Counted from the first letter of the stretch, positions 49,057 through 58,108 are shown. The stretch: 64,000 nt of DNA from Paenibacillus sp. NAIST15-1 (GCF_001894745.1 NZ_BBYF01000019.1:62001-126000), one strand, 5' to 3'. Program-made: numbers and translations. Notes: a model not told the origin generated them from the letters alone.

Positions 49057-50136
49057 CTATCCTAAGAAGTAAATGCTTTCTTTCGGAATGAACAGGGAGA
49101 TTGCTTCCCCTCGTCCGCGAACCCGATGCCCTTGATTGACGAACATCGCCTTCAACTGCTGATCTGCCACCTGCGACACATAGTTCACGCTAACTCCTGT
49201 AAATTCAGAAATGACTACACTGCCTGTAACGATATTGTCCCCCGTCTCTTCTCCGCCAGCCTCCCTAATCGATTCAGGACGTATCGACAGTGATACCTTC
49301 TTGCCTGCTTCCAGTGAACAGTCGGCAGAAGCATTCGCTGTCAGCCCTCTTAGACGGAGATCTGGCGCTACGCGAATGACGGCTTCGCCGTCTTCGATTC
49401 GTTCCACCGTTCCTTCCCACAGGTTCGACTCGCCAATGAAGGAGGCGACAAATCGATTAACGGGTCGATTATATATTTCTTCAGGACTTCCAATCTGCTG
49501 TACAACCCCGCCCTGCATGACCATAATGCGGTCAGACATCGCCATCGCCTCCGCCTGATCATGGGTGACGTATATCGTTGTAATTCCCAGCTCTAATTGA
49601 AGTCTCTTAATTTCGATCCTTGTCTCCTCGCGGAGCTTCGCATCCAGATTGGACAACGGCTCATCGAGAAGCAGTATTTTCGGCTCTATCACGAGTGCAC
49701 GAGCCAAGGCAACCCGCTGCTGCTGTCCGCCGGACAATTGGTCAATTCTACGGCTTCCATACCCATCCAAGTGAACCTGCTTCAGCGCGAGATGGGCGCG
49801 CTCTATCATTTCTGACTTCGGAACCTTGCGCACCTGCAAACCAAATGCGACATTTTCAAATACGGTCATGTGCGGAAATAAAGCATAATTCTGAAAAACC
49901 ATGCCGGTATTGCGTTTATTCGGTGGGAGTGTCGTGACATCTTGATCACCGAACACGATTCGGCCTTCGCTTGGAAAATAAAATCCTGCAATCATCCGCA
50001 GTGTCGTCGTTTTGCCACAGCCGCTAGGGCCGAGGAAGGTAAAGAATTCACCCGGTTGAATCCGGATGTTTACGTCGGTAACTCCCTTGACGTTCCCGAA
50101 TTGCTTGCTAACATGATCTAGTGCTACCTCTATCAA
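49057..50136 (-). CDS. ABC importer ATPase with TOBE domain
   Basis: A 359-residue ATPase of the FbpC/PotA group. Walker A GPSGCGKTTTLRM (about residues 38-46), Q-loop VFQNYALFPHMTV, signature LSGGQQQRVALARAL, Walker B ILLLDEPLSNLD and switch VTHDQAEAM are complete. A C-terminal TOBE domain (about 280-355) follows. The start is TTG 50136 behind AGGAGGG. Confidence 0.92.
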   Translation of the reverse strand: MIEVALDHVSKQFGNVKGVTDVNIRIQPGEFFTFLGPSGCGKTTTLRMIAGFYFPSEGRIVFGDQDVTTLPPNKRNTGMVFQNYALFPHMTVFENVAFGLQVRKVPKSEMIERAHLALKQVHLDGYGSRRIDQLSGGQQQRVALARALVIEPKILLLDEPLSNLDAKLREETRIEIKRLQLELGITTIYVTHDQAEAMAMSDRIMVMQGGVVQQIGSPEEIYNRPVNRFVASFIGESNLWEGTVERIEDGEAVIRVAPDLRLRGLTANASADCSLEAGKKVSLSIRPESIREAGGEETGDNIVTGSVVISEFTGVSVNYVSQVADQQLKAMFVNQGHRVRGRGEAISLFIPKESIYFLG

Positions 50137-50169
50137 GCTGGCTCCCTCCTGCCTCTGAAATGATCATAA

Positions 50170-50197
50170 TCAGGCGAAGGGCATAGCCTCCGCCTGA
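50170..50197. other. Intergenic hairpin after the binding-protein gene
   Basis: TCAGGCG/CGCCTGA arms lie between the binding-protein and ATPase genes. Such hairpins often protect the upstream message, so that the binding protein is made in excess over the membrane parts. Confidence 0.55.
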
Positions 50198-50206
50198 AAG
50201 AACCTA

Positions 50207-51304
50207 TTATTTTGCGCCTTTCCCCTTGATGTTCTCATCCCAATGCTGCATCCACTCTTTTTCCTTCTGCGCCATTACCGTCCAATCAATGTCAAGCGGC
50301 TTCAGCTCCAATCCCTTCAGCCAAGCAGGAAGCGTATCCTTGCTGATGTCTGTCCGTGTTGGAATCTGGAACAGCTTATCCGCGAGCTCTACCCGCAAAT
50401 TAGAATCGAAGAGGAATTCATAGAACTTCATTGCCGACTCCTTATTTTTCGCACCCTTCACGACACCGACGCCATCAACTAGGATTGGCGCACCGCTAGC
50501 CGGGTAGATAAAGTCGAACGGCTGCTTCTGCAATTCCTTCTGAATCATAATGTCCTGCAAGTTCCACAGGGACAATGTGCCTTCCTCACGAGCCAGCTTC
50601 AAATACAGGTTAGTCGGATCCTGTGCGTATTCCTTCGTGTTGGCATCCAGCTTCTTCAGCCAGTCGAAGCCCTTCGTTGGATCACTCGCATCCTGCTTAT
50701 AAATCATGGAAGAATAGATCGTTCTCATCGTTCCGGAAGCAAGCACCCCACGAATGATGATTTTGTCCTTGTATTTCGGATCAAGAAGATCGTCCCAATC
50801 TTTCGGTGCATCTTCTTGTTTCAGCGCGTGAGAATTGTACATAATGACCTCAGGCAGCAGCATTTCCCCATACCAGCGGTCTTGACTGTCTTTGTACAAT
50901 GCCGGAATGCTGTCCGCGAAGCTTGGCTTCACGCTTTCCAGCAAGTCTTCATCTGCCGCAGTCATCAGTGACGACTGTGTGCCGCCCCACCAGAAGTCCG
51001 CTTGTGGATTCGCCTTCTCCCCACGTACGCGCTCCAAGATTTGCTGTGCGCCCATCGTGAGCACTTCGACTTCCATGTTCGGGTATTTCGCCTCGAATTT
51101 TGGGATAATCTCATCGACGACGTTCTTGTCTCTCGCTGTGTAGATAACCAGCTTTTCTTTACCCGATGATGACTTCTCCCCGGATTGCTGTCCACCCTCG
51201 GATGCAGTCCCACCGCCGCCTCCACAAGCAGTCACTGCCAGCATCGCAAGGACAAGCATAGAGCTCATCAACCATGTTTTTGCTTTCCCCTTTACCTGTT
51301 TCAT
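50207..51304 (-). CDS. Extracellular solute-binding lipoprotein, iron/thiamine/AEP class
   Basis: A 365-residue lipoprotein. The signal (about residues 8-25) ends in the lipobox VTAC followed by a Gly/Ser-rich tether. The mature part starts LVIYTARDKNVVDEIIPKFEAKYPNMEVEVL and has ADFWWGGTQS, marks of the ferric-iron/thiamine/phosphonate binding-protein class. I cannot locate the paired Tyr ligands of true ferric-binding proteins, so the cargo is probably organic. GGGGG lies before ATG 51304; a longer frame to 51439 has no ribosome site. Confidence 0.87.
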   Translation of the reverse strand: MKQVKGKAKTWLMSSMLVLAMLAVTACGGGGGTASEGGQQSGEKSSSGKEKLVIYTARDKNVVDEIIPKFEAKYPNMEVEVLTMGAQQILERVRGEKANPQADFWWGGTQSSLMTAADEDLLESVKPSFADSIPALYKDSQDRWYGEMLLPEVIMYNSHALKQEDAPKDWDDLLDPKYKDKIIIRGVLASGTMRTIYSSMIYKQDASDPTKGFDWLKKLDANTKEYAQDPTNLYLKLAREEGTLSLWNLQDIMIQKELQKQPFDFIYPASGAPILVDGVGVVKGAKNKESAMKFYEFLFDSNLRVELADKLFQIPTRTDISKDTLPAWLKGLELKPLDIDWTVMAQKEKEWMQHWDENIKGKGAK

Positions 51305-52040
51305 GACGTTCCCCCTACCATAAATTTTTGATTCGTGTTTCGCGCTGTATCGGATGAATTCATCTTCAATAGACGAAATGAATCTGAGTTGATATGTTGC
51401 TAAGCAGCATCCCACAAAAACGTAGTGGTCCTTCAACAACAGCCCGTTCGTTGGTTATATGGATCAAAGCTATGCTGAAGTTCAGGACAATAGCCCTTAT
51501 TTAGACCAACTAAACAACCGTGCATACTTGGTCATTGAGTTGCAGGAAATCGTTATGCTATGTACGGTTTGCCACTAGGAATTGCATACAGTTCTATATC
51601 GTTCTGAGATGATATTGTGAAATGATTAGCTATGATAGTTCTGAGGTGATATTGTGAAATGATTAGCTGTGATCGTTCTGTGCTGCTATAGTGAAATGAT
51701 TAGCTGTGATCGTTCTGTGCTGCTATAGTGAAATGATTAACATTTTACAATCTGATGAGTGTGGTATGAGTGTATGTGTGATTGTGATTGTCATACGATT
51801 TTGAGTATATTCGTTGTATTTGATGGGAAAGATGTGTAGGTTGAATTTGTCGTGTGAGTATCAATAGTAAGTAGTAGAACTCCATAATTGTTGTCGTATG
51901 TGTGAGCAGCTGCATCTATCTTGTTGGATCTCTGCGCTGTAGAAGAATTGACCTGAAGGTGTTGTGCTGGTTGCGAATATGGCCACATCCGTAGTTGTCA
52001 TTGTCTGAGAAGCAATTCATGCTGGAGAAATGATCATTGT
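51305..52040. other. Long intergenic region between ROK and importer genes
   Basis: A 736-base gap. A 65-codon open frame on the minus strand (51791-51988) has no family likeness and no ribosome site, so no gene is called. The visible structure is a block of four 37-base tandem repeats. The region should hold the promoter of the importer operon. Confidence 0.6.
51598..51745. repeat. Four tandem copies of a 37-base repeat
   Basis: Units begin at 51598, 51635, 51672 and 51709. Copies 1 and 2 carry TGATATTGTGAAATGATTAG, copies 3 and 4 carry TGCTATAGTGAAATGATTA; GTTCTG and GTGAAATGATTA are in all four. They lie about 290-440 bases upstream of the binding-protein start. There are no spacers, so this is not a CRISPR array. 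Confidence 0.9.
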
Positions 52041-53219
52041 TTACCTTTGAAATTTAGCCGTGGAGGGGAATGCCTCCAATGTACAGTGAATGGCTCCTAT
52101 CAAGCCCGCCTGATCGCCAAGCGTGGCCATCTTAATGATTGGGACAGATGGAACCCATTCATTCAGCCAATATTGTATTTTGCGAATGCCTTCGTCCCCG
52201 ATATGCAGCATTTCACCGCTAAGGATGAGCAGCGCCGGATCCATGACGCTCGTGACATTGGCGATCCCATAAGTCCAGTGCCGGCATATATCGTCGAATA
52301 GCCTTTGAGCCTCGTCGCTGCCGAGGTTGGCCAGCTCAACAATCTGCTGAATAATGCTTCTGTCTGGGCCAATGGATGGGAGAATGCGAATGGCTTTCTC
52401 GTAGATGGCTCTCACCGAGTAGTTGCGCTCGAACACCCCATACTCGCCTTTGACCTGATTGCCGATTGGGCCAATCATCATATAGCCGATCTCACCGCTT
52501 GCCTCATTGGCTCCCCGATACAGCTGTCCGTCAATAATCATGCCTGCGCCGATTCCTGTCCCCGCGTACATGTAGACGAGATTCGAATGGCCGACGCCGA
52601 TGCCTTTATGAAATTCGCCTAGCGTCATCAGATTCACGTCGTTCTCGATAACGACAGGCAATCCCAGTGCTTCTTCAATTTCCTTCTGTACCGGTAGCCC
52701 CATCCACCCTGTGCTGGGAGCGTAGCTGACCGTTCCTGCACTGCGCTGCGTAATCCCCGGAAGTCCCAGACCCATGCCAAGCAACCGTTCCTTCGGAAAC
52801 CCGCTGGCAGTGAGAAGAGTGTCCAATCCCTGTTCAATGCTGCGAATTGCCATCTCGCCATCCATAGGATGCGGCAAATTCGTCGTGCGCGAGACGAGCA
52901 GCTCCCCCTTCAGGTTCGCAATCGCCAATTGCAAAGTGCTTCCTTCGAATACTGCGCCAATGACACCATACGCATCAAAGTTATATTCCAGAAGAATCGG
53001 CTTCCTGCCGCCCTTCGATTCACCGTATCCGACCTCGCTGATTAAGCCTTCCATAATCATCTCATCGACGAGCGCTGAGACGCATGGCCGGCTTAACTCT
53101 GTTAACTTCGCCAAATCGGCTCTCGAAACCCGAGGATTATCGCGCAATTGATGGAGGATTCCCTCACGGTTAATATGCTTCACCAATTTTGCGTTTCCCG
53201 TCTGGCCTCTGCCAATCAA
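52041..53219 (-). CDS. ROK-family transcriptional regulator
   Basis: A 392-residue XylR/NagC-type regulator. A winged-helix domain (about residues 12-70, VSRADLAKLTELSRPCVSALVDEMIMEGLI) precedes a ROK sugar-binding domain (about 78-385, MGLGLPGITQ, VIENDVNLMTLGEF, MYAGTGIGAGMIIDG, GANEASGEIGYM). The ATP loop D-x-G-x-T is absent (AVFEGSTLQ) and the CxCGxxGC zinc motif is lost (GNQVKGEYGVFER), so it is a regulator and not a kinase. TTG 53219 follows GGAGGGAGG. It probably senses the sugar moved or broken down by the downstream operon. Confidence 0.88.
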   Translation of the reverse strand: MIGRGQTGNAKLVKHINREGILHQLRDNPRVSRADLAKLTELSRPCVSALVDEMIMEGLISEVGYGESKGGRKPILLEYNFDAYGVIGAVFEGSTLQLAIANLKGELLVSRTTNLPHPMDGEMAIRSIEQGLDTLLTASGFPKERLLGMGLGLPGITQRSAGTVSYAPSTGWMGLPVQKEIEEALGLPVVIENDVNLMTLGEFHKGIGVGHSNLVYMYAGTGIGAGMIIDGQLYRGANEASGEIGYMMIGPIGNQVKGEYGVFERNYSVRAIYEKAIRILPSIGPDRSIIQQIVELANLGSDEAQRLFDDICRHWTYGIANVTSVMDPALLILSGEMLHIGDEGIRKIQYWLNEWVPSVPIIKMATLGDQAGLIGAIHCTLEAFPSTAKFQR

Positions 53220-53249
53220 TCCGTCATCCTCCCTCCACAATCTAAGTTA

Positions 53250-53264
53250 GTTAAAATTATTAAC
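53250..53264. promoter_or_regulatory. Inverted repeat, possible ROK autoregulatory operator
   Basis: GTTAA-N5-TTAAC, 31-45 bases upstream of the ROK start, just downstream of the predicted -10. AT-rich palindromes with GTTA/TAAC arms are common for ROK repressors of the XylR type. Confidence 0.45.
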
Positions 53265-53281
53265 AAAGTCTTGTTGGAGAT

Positions 53282-53311
53282 AGTTTATTGTATACGCTTA
53301 CAAATTGTCAA
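53282..53311 (-). promoter_or_regulatory. ROK gene promoter containing a cre-like site
   Basis: TTGACA (53306-53311) and TAAACT (53282-53287) are 18 bases apart on the minus strand. The spacer contains TGTATACGCTTACA (53289-53302, plus strand), which matches the CcpA cre consensus TGWAANCGNTNWCA in 13 of 14 positions. This predicts carbon-catabolite repression. Confidence 0.55.
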
Positions 53312-53371
53312 CATGAATTTTTTCTATTCAGCACTCCTCCTTGTTTTTAATTTGGCTTCAAAAATAATAAG

Positions 53372-53405
53372 AAAAAGTCTATCTCTTTGGGAGGCTAGAC
53401 TTTTT
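53372..53405 (-). terminator. Terminator after the DUF2326 remnant
   Basis: Perfect ten-base arms AAAAAGTCTA and TAGACTTTTT give a hairpin that carries its own T-run on either strand. It lies 36 bases after the remnant's stop. Confidence 0.7.
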
Positions 53406-53441
53406 AAAATAATCACATATTTAAAAATTACATAACGAGCG

Positions 53442-54640
53442 TTATATTTTGAATAATTTATCCTCTTTAGATAATCTCAAAATTTTATCATTCTCATTAA
53501 TAAATTGATATTTTTGTATTTTCTCATTTAATATTGCAAAAATAAATTGACTTTCATTTTCATTAATGAAAGAAACTATTTTTTCAAGGTTATGTTTAGC
53601 TACTGTTTCTAATACATCATGTACAAAAAACCTTGGAAAATCCAATTTCAATTCCTTAATAAAAGAAACATAAGCGATATCCAATAATAATGTTATAGAC
53701 TTTCTATGACCAGTACCCAATCCATCATCAACATTCGAAAGTTTTAATGGGAAAGTATCTGCGCGGGTTAAGTACAAACGTTGACCAAAAGTCTCATAGC
53801 TTATTTTTGTTAAATATTCATTGAATTTAGATAAATTGTCCATAACTATGGATCCATCATTAATTGTTCCATATTCATTAGTCTTCTTGTTTAGATCTTC
53901 AGTTAACTCATTGTAAATATCTAAAATCTTTGTTAACTGTCCAAGTTGCTCACTCTGTGATATTAGTTCTTTGTGTATTTTCTCAAAATTTTTGAAGTTA
54001 TCTTGATCAATAATACTAATAATTTTTTTATTCTCATTTATTATTGATTCACGCGAATAATTCATGTTACTAATATCAAGATTAATTTCATTTAATCTAT
54101 TCCTATAATAAGTAAGCTTGTTTTTCTTTATACTATTGTTAAACTCAATTAGCTCTTGAAATTCCTTATCTATATTTCCTAAATAATGTTCTACATCTTT
54201 ATAAAACTCATAAAGTATTGATTCGTCCAATGTATCTTGATCATCTGATTCTTTTGAAAGTATTTCTTCTATTTTATTTTTTTTAAATAAAGCCGTCTCA
54301 ATAGCATCATTGTACCTATTTATTTCATTCTTTACTCGTGATATTTCTTGAATATTTTTCTCGTAGTCCCCAATATTAATCATAGAACTTACTTTATTTT
54401 CTAATTCAACAACAGAAGAACGCACTATTCTTATTCTTTCATTTAAATCATCGATGTTTGAAAATTTGTGCAACTTTATTATCTGATTGATATCTTTTTT
54501 TATTTCCTATATTTCATTATATAGCTCTAGCTTCCTTTTACTTATCTCTTGAGACGACAACCCAAATAAAAAACATTTTGATAATCCATTAGGTAAATAG
54601 AGCGGAGTACTGGAGTATATGCTTTTAATTAAAATCCCCC
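53442..54640 (-). pseudogene. Decayed DUF2326 (ABC-3C/YydD-like) ATPase remnant
   Basis: A 343-codon open frame (53442-54473) encodes a coiled-coil-rich protein ending in LDFPRFFVHDVLETVAKHNLEKIVSFIN, the C-terminal DUF2326 region of SMC-like ATPases such as YydD and ABC-3C components. The same frame continues upstream through a TAG stop at 54507-54509 into family-like sequence (LYLPNGLSKCFLFGLSSQEISKRKLELYN) as far as about 54640. The N-terminal Walker A part is missing. The stretch is strongly AT-rich, unlike its neighbours, which indicates horizontal origin. The remnant might still be translated from TTG 54473, but no good ribosome site is seen. Confidence 0.7.
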
Positions 54641-54752
54641 AGTTTCCCCGCCAGCAACTTGTATGCGTAGTAGACAACACAGTTGAATATGAATGATAAT
54701 AGCGTTACAGCACAGACATTCATCCTTGTCAAATAAAGTGAGGAGGAGGCAG

Positions 54753-55997
54753 ATGCAGCGAAGACTCGTTATTCCACGATTATCATTCATGATGTTCATG
54801 CAGTTTTTCGTATGGGGGGCTTGGTACGCCACTGCGGGGCTTACACTCAGCAAATATGGCTTGTCATCCATTATTGGAACCGCTTACTCCGTTGGAGCGA
54901 TTGCATCCATTATTGCTCCTTTCTTCCTCGGCATGGTAGTTGACCGCTTCTTCGCCTCTGAGAAAGTGATGGGCCTCCTTCATCTTGCAGGCAGTGCACT
55001 TCTATGGATGGTCGGCAGGCAAGTCGAGGCAGGCAGCGGAACAACGCTGTTGTGGACGCTTTTTCTGTATATGCTGTGTTATATGCCTACACTGGCACTA
55101 AGCAACAATGTAGCTTTTCACCATATTGCGGATGCTGCAAAGACATTCCCGATGATTCGTGTGTTCGGCACAATCGGATGGATCGTGGCAGGCGTCCTTA
55201 TCGGCCAACTGGGCTACTCCGACAGTTCCGTCATCTTCTACATCTCTGCTATTGCATCCCTCTTGCTCGGTATATTCAGCTTCACTCTGCCCAATACGCC
55301 CGCTCCCGCCAGAGGAAAGCCTCTCTCTGTTCGCGACCTGCTCTGTCTTGACGCGCTGCAGATGCTTAAGGAGCGAAGCTATTGTGTTTTCATCATCTGC
55401 TCGATGCTTATTTGCATCCCACTTGCAGCCTATTATTCGTTTGCGTCACCCTTCTTAGAGGCTGCTGGGTTCGCCAATGTAGGCAGCGTGATGACGATCG
55501 GCCAGATGTCGGAAATCGCTTTTATGCTGCTTATCCCGTTCTTCTTCCGCCGCTTAGGCATCAAAATCATGCTCCTGATCGGCATGCTTGCTTGGACACT
55601 TCGTTATGTCCTATTCGCCTTCGGTGCGCCTGATCAGATTGGATCACTCATGATCGTAGGCATCGCTCTCCATGGCATCTGTTATGATTTTTTCTTTGTA
55701 ACCGGATTCATCTATGCCGAGCAGCAAGCAGACAGCCAAGTAAAGGGGCAGGCACAAAGCTTGCTGCTCCTGTTCACGCAGGGAATCGGCATCTACTTCG
55801 GCTCACTTATCGCCGGCAGTCTGTTCAACGATACCGTGACAGCTAGCGGAACTGCTGCGCTTGCACAATGGAAGAGCTTCTGGCTGTACCCGGCAGGCGC
55901 TGCGCTTGTCGTGGCACTGTTGTTCCTGCTGCTGTTCAAATCGAAACCATCCACACATGCTGTTCACCAGCATGATGCGGCATTTGAAAGGAGATAA
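54753..55997 (+). CDS. MFS transporter, nucleoside:H+ symporter/LacY-like
   Basis: A 414-residue permease with about twelve membrane helices. LSFMMFMQFFVWGAWYATAGLTL at the start and LPNTPAPARGKPLSVRDLL at the central loop resemble the nucleoside:proton symporter (NupG/XapB) branch. GGAGGAGGC lies directly before ATG 54753; upstream in-frame starts run into the remnant boundary and are rejected. It is five bases from the oxidoreductase gene, which suggests sugar or cyclitol uptake. Confidence 0.83.
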   Translation: MQRRLVIPRLSFMMFMQFFVWGAWYATAGLTLSKYGLSSIIGTAYSVGAIASIIAPFFLGMVVDRFFASEKVMGLLHLAGSALLWMVGRQVEAGSGTTLLWTLFLYMLCYMPTLALSNNVAFHHIADAAKTFPMIRVFGTIGWIVAGVLIGQLGYSDSSVIFYISAIASLLLGIFSFTLPNTPAPARGKPLSVRDLLCLDALQMLKERSYCVFIICSMLICIPLAAYYSFASPFLEAAGFANVGSVMTIGQMSEIAFMLLIPFFFRRLGIKIMLLIGMLAWTLRYVLFAFGAPDQIGSLMIVGIALHGICYDFFFVTGFIYAEQQADSQVKGQAQSLLLLFTQGIGIYFGSLIAGSLFNDTVTASGTAALAQWKSFWLYPAGAALVVALLFLLLFKSKPSTHAVHQHDAAFERR

Positions 55998-56002
55998 GCG
56001 TA

Positions 56003-57091
56003 ATGAATCGTACGAAAGTAGCCATTTGCGGCGCTGGCTTCGTGGCCGACATTCATATGGAGTCCTTTACCCGATTCGTTCCAGAGGCAGAGGTAGTCGC
56101 TGTCTATGCCCGCAATCGTGAGAAAGGAGAAGCATTCGCTGCACGGCATGGAATACCGCAAGTGTATACAGACATGGATGAGCTGTTGGTGCATTCCGGT
56201 TGTGAGGTTGTGGACATCTGCCTGCCGAACTTCCTCCATCACCGCGTATGTATTGCGGCTGCGCAAGCGGGCAAGCACGTTATCGTAGAGAAGCCGCTAT
56301 GCGTTACCTTGGAAGAGGCCGACGAGATGATCGAGACATGCCGCAGCGCAGAAGTGAAGCTCATGTATGCGGAAGAGCTCTGCTTCGCACCGAAGTTCGA
56401 GCGGGTACGCAAGCTGATCGAGCTGGGAGCCGTCGGCGATGTGTATATGCTGAAGCAGGCAGAGAAGCATTCTGGTCCGCACAGTGATTGGTTCTATGAC
56501 ATCAAGCAGGCTGGCGGTGGCGTGCTCATGGATCTGGGCTGCCATGCGCTGCAATGGTTCCGCTGGATGATGGGCGGCGCCAAAGTGAAAAGCGTATATG
56601 CGACAATGTCTACTGTACTGCATGGCGAGATAACGAATGGCGAAGATAATGCGGTTACGATCGTAGAGTTCGAGAATGGTGTAACGGCAATCGCGGAGGA
56701 CAGCTGGGCGAAGCCTGGCGGGATGACAGACAACATAGAAGTATACGGTACGAAGGGAGTAAGCTATGCGGACCTCTTTCAAGGCAACGCTGCTCTGACC
56801 TATAGCGAACATGGCTATGATTATGCGATGGAGAAGGCAGGCTCCACCCAAGGGTGGTCGTTCACCATCTATGAAGAAGCATTCAATCAAGGATATCCAC
56901 AGGAATTGAAGCACTTCATTACCTGTGTCCGGCAAAATCTAGAGCCTTGCGTAACAGGCGAGGACGGGCGTGCCGTACTCGAAATCATCTACGCAGCATA
57001 TGCCTCCGCCCGATTAGGGCGCAAGATTGAGCTGCCATTCCACGCAGCCGTACAGCGACCGATTGATTTATGGCTGGGTACGGAGAACTAG
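56003..57091 (+). CDS. Gfo/Idh/MocA-family oxidoreductase
   Basis: A 362-residue NAD(P)-dependent sugar or cyclitol dehydrogenase. The Rossmann start VAICGAGFVADIHMESF, the catalytic Lys motif VEKPLCVTLEEADEM (about residue 97) and GGGVLMDLGCHALQWFRWM are typical. AAAGGAG precedes the ATG. It forms a two-gene operon with the MFS transporter. Confidence 0.9.
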   Translation: MNRTKVAICGAGFVADIHMESFTRFVPEAEVVAVYARNREKGEAFAARHGIPQVYTDMDELLVHSGCEVVDICLPNFLHHRVCIAAAQAGKHVIVEKPLCVTLEEADEMIETCRSAEVKLMYAEELCFAPKFERVRKLIELGAVGDVYMLKQAEKHSGPHSDWFYDIKQAGGGVLMDLGCHALQWFRWMMGGAKVKSVYATMSTVLHGEITNGEDNAVTIVEFENGVTAIAEDSWAKPGGMTDNIEVYGTKGVSYADLFQGNAALTYSEHGYDYAMEKAGSTQGWSFTIYEEAFNQGYPQELKHFITCVRQNLEPCVTGEDGRAVLEIIYAAYASARLGRKIELPFHAAVQRPIDLWLGTEN

Positions 57092-57133
57092 GTCAGATCG
57101 TAAATCATGAATTCCCTTGTGGCAACGAGAAGA

Positions 57134-57178
57134 AGGCTAGTACCTCCCGATTAGGGATGTACTAGCCTATTAGTTGAC
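57134..57178 (+). terminator. Terminator of the MFS-oxidoreductase operon
   Basis: Perfect arms AGGCTAGTAC/GTACTAGCCT with inner TCCC/GGGA at 57134-57178, 43 bases past the stop; the T-run after it is weak (ATTAGTT). Confidence 0.7.
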
Positions 57179-57269
57179 TCAATAAATGGCCCACCGTAAG
57201 CTAAATTAGGTTGATCCTTTAGATCTTTAAGACCGGCCACATCAATGTATAAAATCCCCATACTTTCCC

Positions 57270-57458
57270 CTAACTTTTATCGTCATTTTTCAAGATTTTT
57301 TTTGAAATTAAGATACCAACAAAAGCAGAAAAAACTATAACAGGGGTCATAAATAGCATTTTATATTGATTCCAAGGTGTTGCGATAGCAACAACGATTG
57401 ATACTACAAAAACAATAAAGGAAGCCAATAATTGCTGTTTTACACTTAATTTCGCCAC
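57270..57458 (-). CDS. Small two-helix membrane protein
   Basis: A 62-residue protein starting at GTG behind GGGGGATGATTA. Two hydrophobic stretches (about residues 11-27, LASFIVFVVSIVVAIAT, and 34-53, MLFMTPVIVFSAFVGILIS) are followed by a charged tail (KKILKNDDKS). I do not recognise it. The region is AT-richer than its surroundings. A good ribosome site and clean amphipathic pattern support a real gene. Confidence 0.55.
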   Translation of the reverse strand: MAKLSVKQQLLASFIVFVVSIVVAIATPWNQYKMLFMTPVIVFSAFVGILISKKILKNDDKS

Positions 57459-57580
57459 TAATCATCCCCCACATCCTATAAATGAAAATATAGCATTCAA
57501 AATAGTGTTAGCTTGTTCTTCCTATATTAAAAGATCAATGAATATGTGTTCCAATCCAGATACCCAAATACAAGTACATC

Positions 57581-58108
57581 TTAGGTAAGTGTAATTTCTT
57601 TCATTTCGAGTGGCATCGATTGCTCCGCGGCCTCTACCTTGCCTTGAACAGCCTTCTGATGCCGCTTCAATTGGATCCTCCAATCGTTCATCTCCTGATC
57701 CGTCAATGCATGGAACGTCTCAACCTTCCTGCTCGTTCCGTCCTTAAGAACGACAACGAACTTGGGGAATACCGGGACGAACAAGATGCCCACTCGACCT
57801 TGCTCGACACGAATATCGACTACATCTACCCATGCTGCGCGGAGCCCATATTCATTCCATATTGTCTCCTGATCATAGGTCAGTAGGATATTGGTTCCTG
57901 CTGTTAAGGCACGCACGGATACGACGAGATTGCTCCCGCAATAAGCGAATCCAATGCACGCAGCCGCTGCCAGGGCAATTCGCAAGCTGAGCGGCAATTT
58001 GAAATCGAGCACGGCCAGAACGATAAGGCCCGCCGAGAATAGGATACAAATGAATGCAATGAACAATCGGGCTGCTGCTTTCTGTTTCTGATATACGACA
58101 TGATGCAT
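57581..58108 (-). CDS. Membrane protein with PH-like C-terminal domain, unknown
   Basis: A 175-residue protein. Two membrane helices (about residues 13-32 and 38-58) precede a soluble part (about 65-150) rich in beta strands, TILLTYDQETIWNEYGLRAAWVDVVDIRVEQGRVGI, which looks like a bacterial PH or YcxB-like domain. The tail after residue 150 is helical and charged. GGGAG precedes ATG 58108. The family is not recognised with certainty. Confidence 0.65.
   Translation of the reverse strand: MHHVVYQKQKAAARLFIAFICILFSAGLIVLAVLDFKLPLSLRIALAAAACIGFAYCGSNLVVSVRALTAGTNILLTYDQETIWNEYGLRAAWVDVVDIRVEQGRVGILFVPVFPKFVVVLKDGTSRKVETFHALTDQEMNDWRIQLKRHQKAVQGKVEAAEQSMPLEMKEITLT

Noticed and set aside
51598-51745. 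CRISPR array
   Set aside because: The 37-base units are directly adjacent with no spacers, and no cas genes are present.
51791-51988. 65-codon minus-strand frame between ROK and importer genes
   Set aside because: Low-complexity Thr/Asn/Ser translation, no Shine-Dalgarno sequence and no family likeness.
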